This document shows positions 58,306 to 64,000 of a stretch of DNA of 64,000 nucleotides, piece after piece; the first letter of the stretch is position 1; each line of letters opens with the position of its first letter. The stretch is from Acidipila sp. (GTDB lineage: Bacteria; Acidobacteriota; Terriglobia; Acidiferrales; UBA7541): the NCBI GenBank assembly GCA_010365215.1, contig JAAFGT010000025.1, forward strand, positions 1 to 64,000, written 5' to 3'. The position numbers and the translations under genes are program-made. Below the pieces are notes generated by a model, which did not search any database, had not been told where the DNA came from, and saw only the letters and a program-made list of their open reading frames with translations.

Positions 58306-58623
58306 ATGTCAAATTTGAATGCCATGAACGAGATGTACGAGATGGACGCTATCGAGGCGCAGGATGCTACGTTGCGTCACTCCGAAGGCGGCGGCTCTGT
58401 GCCTCGTGAATGGCAGGACAAGTTTGCGATGACGCCGATCTTGCAGCAGCAGTATCCGTACGCGATGAGTGGTCTCGGGCAAGTAGACCCCACGCCGTGG
58501 TACAAGAGCCCGGCGTTCATCGCCATTGCCGGTCTTGGTATTGCTGCCGTAGCTTACGTGATCTGGGACGCGACGAAAAAACCTGAGAGCGCGCCGCGAA
58601 GTGAGTCGGAAGGGTGGATGTAA
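58306..58623 (+). CDS. C-tail-anchored membrane protein (105 aa)
   Basis: Acidic Met/Glu-rich start (MNEMYEMDAIEAQDATLRHS), MSGLGQVDPTPW before a membrane helix (AFIAIAGLGIAAVAYVIWDA), and a 17-residue charged tail (KKPESAPRSESEGWM). Two bases after the preceding stop. The charged segment after the helix is longer than in the other members. Confidence 0.72.
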   Translation: MSNLNAMNEMYEMDAIEAQDATLRHSEGGGSVPREWQDKFAMTPILQQQYPYAMSGLGQVDPTPWYKSPAFIAIAGLGIAAVAYVIWDATKKPESAPRSESEGWM

Positions 58624-58811
58624 TGTACCAAGGCCAACTGACCTACGATCCTGCGATCTGGTCGACGACGACCGGCGGGCTGCAAGTGTCGAACCCGCCG
58701 CTTCCGGGCGCGTGTCAGTGGCGCGGACACAACGTTTGTTTGTACGCTGGAATCGTGGTAGCGGCGTTGGCTGCGTACTACCTGTGGCAGCATAAAGGGG
58801 TGAAGCGATGA
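58623..58811 (+). CDS. C-tail-anchored membrane protein (62 aa)
   Basis: Start at the ATG at 58623, overlapping the preceding TAA; GGAAGGGTGG is the ribosome site. CQWRGHNVCLYAGIVVAAL carries a Cys pair before the helix, and the tail is HKGVKR. The C-x-W-x-G-H-N-x-C-L-Y pattern recurs in the next gene, so the two are paralogues. Confidence 0.72.
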   Translation: MYQGQLTYDPAIWSTTTGGLQVSNPPLPGACQWRGHNVCLYAGIVVAALAAYYLWQHKGVKR

Positions 58812-59104
58812 ACGCGTTTGGACAGACGAACATGGGACCACCGGCCCCGTATAACACACACCCCACCGACGCGGAGTTGGCGGCGATTCGCGGTCCTGTC
58901 GCTTACGGCACATACGGACCGGAAGCTCCGGGACAGACGTTGCCGGGTTGGTCGTTCCCCGGAGGCTACAACACAGGCTCCGGCGGTGGCGGTAGTTTTT
59001 GTTCGTGGCAGGGACACAACATCTGTTTGTATGTCGGCATCGCCGCCGTCGGTTTGATCGCGATGGCAATGCTTTCCAAAAAGGGGAAGGGAAAGCGCCG
59101 ATGA
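58808..59104 (+). CDS. C-tail-anchored membrane protein (98 aa)
   Basis: Contains RGPVAYGTYGPEAPGQTLPG, as in the 57619 gene, and CSWQGHNICLYVGIAAVGLI, as in the preceding gene, so it combines motifs of two neighbours. Membrane helix ends SKKGKGKRR. ATGA overlap with the preceding gene. The Cys pair may form a disulphide close to the membrane. Confidence 0.75.
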   Translation: MNAFGQTNMGPPAPYNTHPTDAELAAIRGPVAYGTYGPEAPGQTLPGWSFPGGYNTGSGGGGSFCSWQGHNICLYVGIAAVGLIAMAMLSKKGKGKRR

Positions 59105-59712
59105 GAGAATTGAACAACGAGATGGCGTGTTTGCAGCCGAGCCGCATGGGCACGTATTTCAACTGCCCGTTGCCTGACCACGGCATGGTCGGGCTGGGTG
59201 CGGGTGCTGTTACCGACGCATCGGGAGTAATTCCGATGGACAGCGGTGGAGACAAGATTTCACCTGCGCCTAGTTTTTCGTTGGACTTGACGAGTTCAAC
59301 GTTTGATCCCGGACACGCAGGGGAGCAACCGTCAGTTGCGCCCGTGTCGACGATGTTCCGGCCATGGAATCAGATTCCGGCGACGTTCGCAGAGGGCAGC
59401 GGCGGAAAGTACTATTCGTCTCCGGAGAGCGTTTCAACATCACCTGCGCCCGGAAAAGTTGCGGTGAATCCCGGAAAAGTTGCGGTGAATCCCGGAACGT
59501 CGGAGTTCAACCAGTTGGCGACGGCAGTCAGTAACATTGCCAATCCATTGATTCGTGCGCAGTACCAGATCACACTGAACCAAGCTGCAATGCAAAGAAA
59601 ACCTGTGATGGTGTCGTCTGGATTTTTCTCATCCACGCCGACGTATGCGTGGGTGCTCGGTGGTCTGGCGGTTCTTGCAGTTCTCGGCATTGCGTTTTCT
59701 GTAAGGAAGTAA
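59101..59712 (+). CDS. C-tail-anchored membrane protein (203 aa)
   Basis: ATGA overlap with the preceding gene decides the start at 59101. Ser/Pro/Gly-rich soluble region with MVGLGAGAVTDASG and a tandem 21-bp DNA repeat (59449-59490) giving GKVAVNPGKVAVNP. C-terminal helix AWVLGGLAVLAVLGIAFSV ends RK. Confidence 0.75.
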   Translation: MRELNNEMACLQPSRMGTYFNCPLPDHGMVGLGAGAVTDASGVIPMDSGGDKISPAPSFSLDLTSSTFDPGHAGEQPSVAPVSTMFRPWNQIPATFAEGSGGKYYSSPESVSTSPAPGKVAVNPGKVAVNPGTSEFNQLATAVSNIANPLIRAQYQITLNQAAMQRKPVMVSSGFFSSTPTYAWVLGGLAVLAVLGIAFSVRK

Positions 59713-59713
59713 A

Positions 59714-60220
59714 ATGGCTGACGCAGACGGAAGGTCAGTAAATTGCGGAACTGCGGAGAATCCTTCGTCGCAGTTCGTTGCTCCGTATGATCCGTGTTGC
59801 CCGAAAGGCACCAACGGATTCTACGGACCCGATAGCTGCCGTGACGGCGTGCTTGTCACCGCATCGTCGAGCAATGCTTCCGCCGCACAGGCTGCTGCTA
59901 ACGCAGCAGGACTTCAGCTACGCGCAAATCCTAACCTGTTGAGCATGCCACAGCCGGGAACGACGCCGGTTGATCCGAACAGCGGTTTGTTCGCGTCTAT
60001 TTTCAAAGCGGTGTCCGACACAGCGACGCCGTTGGTCAAAGCACAGTTGGCAATCGAAGCACAGAAAGCTCAAGCGCAGGGTAAGCCTGTGTACGTGAAC
60101 CCGGCGTTGATCCAGCAAGCGTCGTGGACGTCGAAACCCCTCAACTGGGTCTTGGTCGGAGTCGGAGTGCTTGCTGTAGGTGCCGTGCTCATGACGGCGA
60201 TGTCGGGGAGGCGCGGTTAA
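59714..60220 (+). CDS. C-tail-anchored membrane protein (168 aa)
   Basis: Cys-containing head (VNCGTAENPSSQFVAPYDPC and CRDGVL), an Ala/Gln helix, then APLVKAQLAIEAQKAQAQ-type amphipathic region similar to IANPLIRAQYQITLNQAAMQ in the preceding protein, so the two are paralogues. Membrane helix WVLVGVGVLAVGAVLMTAM ends SGRRG. Confidence 0.72.
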   Translation: MADADGRSVNCGTAENPSSQFVAPYDPCCPKGTNGFYGPDSCRDGVLVTASSSNASAAQAAANAAGLQLRANPNLLSMPQPGTTPVDPNSGLFASIFKAVSDTATPLVKAQLAIEAQKAQAQGKPVYVNPALIQQASWTSKPLNWVLVGVGVLAVGAVLMTAMSGRRG

Positions 60221-60606
60221 TGGCTGTCAGCAGTCCTTACGCGGGTGTCCCCGTGAACGACATGTACATGGCGGCGCAGCATGCGCTCGACATGTACTTT
60301 GTGCTGCAGCCAGTTGGCAGCGATACACAGTCGTCACTGCGCGACCGGATCGCGTGGACGTTTGCGCAGCAGTACGCTCCGGATTGGATGGGTGGGCTGA
60401 CACCGCAAGCGGTCGACTACGGCAACAAGCTGACTGAAGTTGCGTTTTCGATTTCACCGATGTCACGCCGAAAATCAAACGCCGAGATCAGCGTTGTTAA
60501 CGCGACCGGCGGGGTGCTGACAAACTGGTGGATGGTAGCGGGTGCGGTTGCTGTGGTCGGCGTCGTTGCTGCTTTGCTGTTGCGCAAAAAGAAACGGAGA
60601 AAATAA
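60220..60606 (+). CDS. C-tail-anchored membrane protein (128 aa)
   Basis: TAATG overlap fixes the start at 60220; the upstream extension is a shadow. Soluble helical domain (MYMAAQHALDMYFVLQPVGS, RIAWTFAQQYAPDWMG), then a membrane helix (WWMVAGAVAVVGVVAALLL) ending RKKKRRK. Confidence 0.75.
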   Translation: MAVSSPYAGVPVNDMYMAAQHALDMYFVLQPVGSDTQSSLRDRIAWTFAQQYAPDWMGGLTPQAVDYGNKLTEVAFSISPMSRRKSNAEISVVNATGGVLTNWWMVAGAVAVVGVVAALLLRKKKRRK

Positions 60607-60607
60607 C

Positions 60608-61021
60608 ATGTACTATGGTTTGGATGGTTTCGGCATGGATGATCTCGCGTCCACCGAGATGGGAAATTTTGCAGCGGTTGCTCCGGCTGCTCCGTTCTTC
60701 AACTCGGCGACGGATATTCCGGCCATCGGTCAGATCGGACAGAATTTCGCCAATCAGTACGCGCAGTATGAAATGGCGATGGCGAGTGTGCCGCTGGAGC
60801 AGCAGAAACTTGCGCTGCAACAACAGCAGGCCATCGCGATGGCGCAGGCCAACGCGAATCAAGGCATGAGTAACACGACCAAGACCGTGATCGCCGTCGG
60901 CGTCGGTCTCGCGGCTATCGGCGCGTTGATCTTCATCATGAAGCGCAAGAAGGCGCGCAACGGCGGTGGCGGCGGTTCCAGCTCGTTGTTCGGTGGCAGC
61001 GGTTGGCGGACGATTGGCTGA
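60608..61021 (+). CDS. C-tail-anchored membrane protein with Gly/Ser tail (137 aa)
   Basis: CGGAGAAAATAAC precedes the ATG at 60608. YGLDGFGMDDLASTEMG head, Gln/Ala amphipathic region (LEQQKLALQQQQAIAMAQAN), membrane helix (TVIAVGVGLAAIGALIFIM), then KRKKARN and a 20-residue Gly/Ser-rich end. Confidence 0.75.
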   Translation: MYYGLDGFGMDDLASTEMGNFAAVAPAAPFFNSATDIPAIGQIGQNFANQYAQYEMAMASVPLEQQKLALQQQQAIAMAQANANQGMSNTTKTVIAVGVGLAAIGALIFIMKRKKARNGGGGGSSSLFGGSGWRTIG

Positions 61022-61049
61022 GCGAACGTTCTCTTAAAGGGGTGATGCG

Positions 61050-61646
61050 ATGGGTTTTCTTGCTGAGTTTTCTGGACTTGATGATTTGGGTGCGGGCACG
61101 GGCGGCAGCGTCGATCTGACGAACTGCTCGGACTTGTACGCTCGTGTCCAGAAAAACGGATCGCTGATCGACACGGCGTTGAGCACCGGAAAGAAAAAGC
61201 AGTACGTGAAAAAGTGGGTCAGCAACATCAACCTGCGCTGGGGCCAGTACGTGAAGTGCCAGCAGAACACGGGGCTTGCTCCGCAGGCGATGCCGCTGTC
61301 CAACGCCGTGCTTGCGATGATTTCGACCGGGCAAGTTCCGGGGTCCAAAGCTGGAACGCAAGGCGCGATTCAAACGCCGTTAGCCAACGCAGCCGCGCAA
61401 CAACTGAACATGACCGCAATTCCCGGCGGCGGTGGAACCGTGTCGTCCAGCGAGTTCCAAAGCAACACCGGGGGCAGCGGCATCCCGTGGACAACCATCG
61501 GTATTGTCGCGGCGGTCGGCATCGGTGGATATTTGTTTCTCAAGCGTCGCCGCAAAGGCGGAAAAGTTCGTCCGCACAGCGCCAAGCGTCGTGTGCGCCG
61601 CGCAGCCGCGCGTCTGCGCCGTCGGTTCCGCCGGTCCCGGAGATAA
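61050..61646 (+). CDS. C-tail-anchored membrane protein with long basic tail (198 aa)
   Basis: AAAGGGGTGATGCG precedes the ATG. FSGLDDLGAGTGG head, a Lys-rich helix (GKKKQYVKKWVSNINLRWGQ), membrane helix (WTTIGIVAAVGIGGYLFL), and a 35-residue Arg/Lys tail (SAKRRVRRAAARLRRRFRR) that should bind DNA or lipid headgroups. It joins the tail-anchored layout with the basic-arm theme of the 45151 and 46282 genes. Confidence 0.78.
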   Translation: MGFLAEFSGLDDLGAGTGGSVDLTNCSDLYARVQKNGSLIDTALSTGKKKQYVKKWVSNINLRWGQYVKCQQNTGLAPQAMPLSNAVLAMISTGQVPGSKAGTQGAIQTPLANAAAQQLNMTAIPGGGGTVSSSEFQSNTGGSGIPWTTIGIVAAVGIGGYLFLKRRRKGGKVRPHSAKRRVRRAAARLRRRFRRSRR

Positions 61647-61649
61647 ACC

Positions 61650-62639
61650 ATGTACTACTTGAACGGTCTTGGAAAAGTTAAGTTGGGCGCTGCCGCCGTT
61701 GCTTCACCGGCGCGCATTGCTGCTGCACATCGTCAGGCCGCGCGACAGGAAGCGCGTACTGCGGCACAGGCGCGCCGAGACCCCGGATTCTCCGCTCCCG
61801 CCCCTATGTGGGACGCTGCGACACAGTCCTACGTCGGGTCGAACGTGTGGCAAGCTGCGAACCCGGTTCCGGCTCCAGCACGGACTGTGGCACAGATAGC
61901 GCGGCAGGACCGGCAGGATGCCGCTGCGAAAAATAAAGCGGATCGGTTAGCCACTGCTGCGAAAAATAAAGCGGATCGGTTAGCCACTGCTGCGAAAAAT
62001 AAATCGGATCGGTTAGCCGCGCAGCAAACTGCGTACGATGCGAAGCACCCGCACGCCGTGTTCGACGAAACAACCGGAACGTGGAGCACCGGCGGCGTGG
62101 CAGCAAAAGGCGCGGTTTGGGATGACACCACGCAGTCCTACGTGGGGTCAAACGCGTGGCAAGCGGCGAACCCGAAACCCGGCAGACCCGGCAGACCGGT
62201 AAAACAGCCAGCGGGGATTTCACCGGATGCGCAAGCCGCGTACGACTACGTCGAAGGTCTCCCCACGACGTTCTACATACCCACTCCCGATTACTCGAAC
62301 GCGTACGCGCCCGACAGCGCGGTAGCCGACGCGTCGTCGACACCGCAGGGTGGTGGTCCGTTGTTGACACCGATTGATCAGGGCGCGGATGCCGCTGCAA
62401 TGCAGGACGGTTCCGGACCACAGAATTACGATCCCAGTTACGATTTGCAGGGGATGTCCGGGCTCGATGCGTTTTTTCCGCACCAGCATTGGCCTCAGTC
62501 TGCACAGCCGCGCGCGTTCAATCGGCTCAACAATACGTTCGGCAAGCCCGGTGGGATGAGTGCGATCAGTGACAGCCCCAATCTTCTTTTGATCGGCGGA
62601 GCGTTGCTCGCTGCGTACCTGTTGTTGAAAAAGCGCTAA
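61650..62639 (+). CDS. C-tail-anchored repeat protein (329 aa)
   Basis: LNGLGKVKLGAA head; basic Ala/Arg region; a 33-bp DNA repeat in about three copies (61923-62018) encodes AAKNKADRLAT units; the segment TQSYVGSNVWQAANP occurs twice (about residues 65 and 170). PLLTPIDQGADA and MSGLDAFFP follow, and NLLLIGGALLAAYLLLKKR is the membrane helix with tail. Repeats suggest a recently expanded fibrous virion protein. Confidence 0.75.
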   Translation: MYYLNGLGKVKLGAAAVASPARIAAAHRQAARQEARTAAQARRDPGFSAPAPMWDAATQSYVGSNVWQAANPVPAPARTVAQIARQDRQDAAAKNKADRLATAAKNKADRLATAAKNKSDRLAAQQTAYDAKHPHAVFDETTGTWSTGGVAAKGAVWDDTTQSYVGSNAWQAANPKPGRPGRPVKQPAGISPDAQAAYDYVEGLPTTFYIPTPDYSNAYAPDSAVADASSTPQGGGPLLTPIDQGADAAAMQDGSGPQNYDPSYDLQGMSGLDAFFPHQHWPQSAQPRAFNRLNNTFGKPGGMSAISDSPNLLLIGGALLAAYLLLKKR

Positions 62640-62668
62640 GCGCTTCGAGCGCTTGAAAGGGGTCTTCA

Positions 62669-63982
62669 ATGTTCTACGCAATGAGTGGTCTCGACGAGTT
62701 CACCGGTCTCGCCGATCTGGGTGCGGCGAAACCGTCTGCACGCGCCTGCACGGCAGCGCAGAACGCGTATTCAAAGCAGATCGCGGCACTGCAGAAACAG
62801 ATGACCGCAGCTAAGGGGCGGAACAACTCAAAGCAGATGGTCGCCATCAGTAAGCGCGCGCAGACCGCCGTGCCACGATTGCAACAGCGCGTAGCATCCG
62901 CGTGCGCTGTGTCACCGGGTGGAATGCCGATGCCCGGTCAGATGCCGGGGTACCCGATGCCGATGCCCGGTCAGATGCCGATGCCCGGTCAGATGCCGGG
63001 GTACCCGACGATGCCGAGCTTCCCGACCGGAGCCGCGTGCAAACCGGCGACGATGAAACAGTTTCAGAATCTCATGAACCAGATGTCGAAGGCGAAGAAC
63101 GCGAAGCGCGCACAGGCCATCCAGAATCGGCTCAACAAGCTCGCGATGACTCCGAAGGGTCAAGCGTGCGGAATTCCGCCGGGCGGCGGTGGTGGTGGGA
63201 CGATTATGCCGCCAATGCCTCCGTGTCCGACCGGCAGCACGTACGATCAGTACGGTCAATGCACTCCGTTCGGCGGCGGTGGAACCGGGTTGACGCCACC
63301 TCCTTACTCCGGAACGTTCGTCGGCCAAACGATGATTTACAGCGGCACGACGTGGACGTGGAACGGTACTCAGTGGGCCAGCGGTGCGACGTCCGGTCAG
63401 CAGTGTCCTCCCGGAACGATGCCTGATGGCTCCGGCACCTGCGCTTCAATTGGCGGTGGCGGCTATCCCGGTGGTTATCCCGGCTACCCCGGCGGTGGCG
63501 GCAGTCCGATGCTAACACCAATCGACGACGGTCAAGCCAGCGGCGGTGACATTTACTCCGGCGGCGGACAAGACATCCACTCCGGCGGTTCTGGCGGTGG
63601 AATGCCGGGCGGCGGGCCGTTGCTGACTCCCATTGATGAAGGTGTCGGCGGCGGCGGCGGCGGCGACGGTGGCGTTGAAGATGCGCTGGTCGCGCAGGCG
63701 CAAGCTTCGCAGACGACGCCGTTCAATCAGGCAGCGGGCGGCGTTCCCGGCGGCGATCCGTCGCTGGCGACGGCGTGCGCACAGGAAGCGATTGCTCCGC
63801 CGAGTGCGGACATGTACGGACCGTTGACACCGATTCAGATCGTGTGCGGGGCGTCAGCTGGCAACGCCGCAGGCGCGGCCAAGGCCGGAGCGTCGGGCGG
63901 CTATCCGTCGCAGTCGTCAATCGATTCGTCGGAGATCGATTCGATGTCAGGCTTCCGTGGTCTGGGCCGTTACTTGGGTTGA
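62669..63982 (+). CDS. Gly/Pro-rich fibrous protein (437 aa)
   Basis: GAAAGGGG precedes the ATG. MSGLDEFTGLADLG head; helical Cys/Lys regions (about 25-75 and 120-165); a repeat of MPMPGQMPGYP units (residues 87-115); Gly-rich stretches with PMLTPIDDG and PLLTPIDEG; and the end MSGFRGLGRYLG. No membrane helix, unlike the preceding genes. It may be a fibre or outer-layer protein; function unknown. It ends 18 bases before the window edge. Confidence 0.72.
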   Translation: MFYAMSGLDEFTGLADLGAAKPSARACTAAQNAYSKQIAALQKQMTAAKGRNNSKQMVAISKRAQTAVPRLQQRVASACAVSPGGMPMPGQMPGYPMPMPGQMPMPGQMPGYPTMPSFPTGAACKPATMKQFQNLMNQMSKAKNAKRAQAIQNRLNKLAMTPKGQACGIPPGGGGGGTIMPPMPPCPTGSTYDQYGQCTPFGGGGTGLTPPPYSGTFVGQTMIYSGTTWTWNGTQWASGATSGQQCPPGTMPDGSGTCASIGGGGYPGGYPGYPGGGGSPMLTPIDDGQASGGDIYSGGGQDIHSGGSGGGMPGGGPLLTPIDEGVGGGGGGDGGVEDALVAQAQASQTTPFNQAAGGVPGGDPSLATACAQEAIAPPSADMYGPLTPIQIVCGASAGNAAGAAKAGASGGYPSQSSIDSSEIDSMSGFRGLGRYLG

Positions 63983-64000
63983 TCTTCAACGCCGGTACAG

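Noticed and set aside
1-64000. CRISPR arrays, insertion sequences with transposase, rRNA genes
   Set aside because: None seen on either strand; the only transposon-type sequence is the resolvase remnant at 20650.

Overview
The window is a gene-dense piece of a large, mobile, virus-like genome, most likely infecting a Gram-negative bacterium. Genes are packed with ATGA/TAATG overlaps and Shine-Dalgarno sites of the GAAAGGA/AAGGAG type. Several products carry lipoprotein signals with an LxGC-type lipobox, which points to a diderm host. There are no ribosomal, tRNA or central-metabolism genes. It encodes its own DNA-synthesis set and a long block of virion-like proteins. No terminase, portal, HK97-type capsid, tail protein or packaging ATPase is recognisable here, so packaging genes are outside the window or unlike known ones.

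Layout: everything from base 1 to 38558 is on the minus strand and everything from 38855 to 63982 is on the plus strand, diverging from a control region at 38559-38854. Minus strand, right to left: an SNF2-type helicase, a small acidic/basic protein, a possible single-strand binding protein and a 1060-residue primase-helicase (38558-32071); an AT-rich 875-bp gene-free stretch that is the best origin candidate (31196-32070); an active family A DNA polymerase (27124-29139) and a second, paralogous polymerase whose exonuclease site is intact but whose polymerase site is lost (23925-25793); thymidylate kinase and ThyX (20904-22546); an accessory island (17287-20907) with a resolvase remnant, a BsuBI/PstI-type methylase with a truncated restriction enzyme, and a tyrosine recombinase; a promoter-driven ~620-nt gene-free segment that looks like a large structured RNA (16550-17170); a Ycf46 AAA+/Ycf35 (DUF1257)/DUF2997 module (9381-13520); a second structured non-coding segment (9081-9345); a metacaspase-like lipoprotein (5859-7136); a Spo11/Topo VI-A-like 'mini-A' protein (4347-5261); and small unknown genes.

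Plus strand: a 694-residue leading protein, a transglutaminase-like protein, very basic protamine-like proteins, two paralogues that join an arginine-rich arm to a membrane domain, a run of six beta-rich proteins built from one or two copies of a similar module (candidate capsid proteins), a 1193-residue protein with two thioredoxin domains, and then about a dozen consecutive small proteins that each end in one transmembrane helix followed by a short Lys/Arg tail. Together this suggests a virion with a lipid membrane, DNA-binding arms fused to membrane domains, and beta-sandwich capsid proteins. That reading is an inference from protein architecture, not from recognised homologues.
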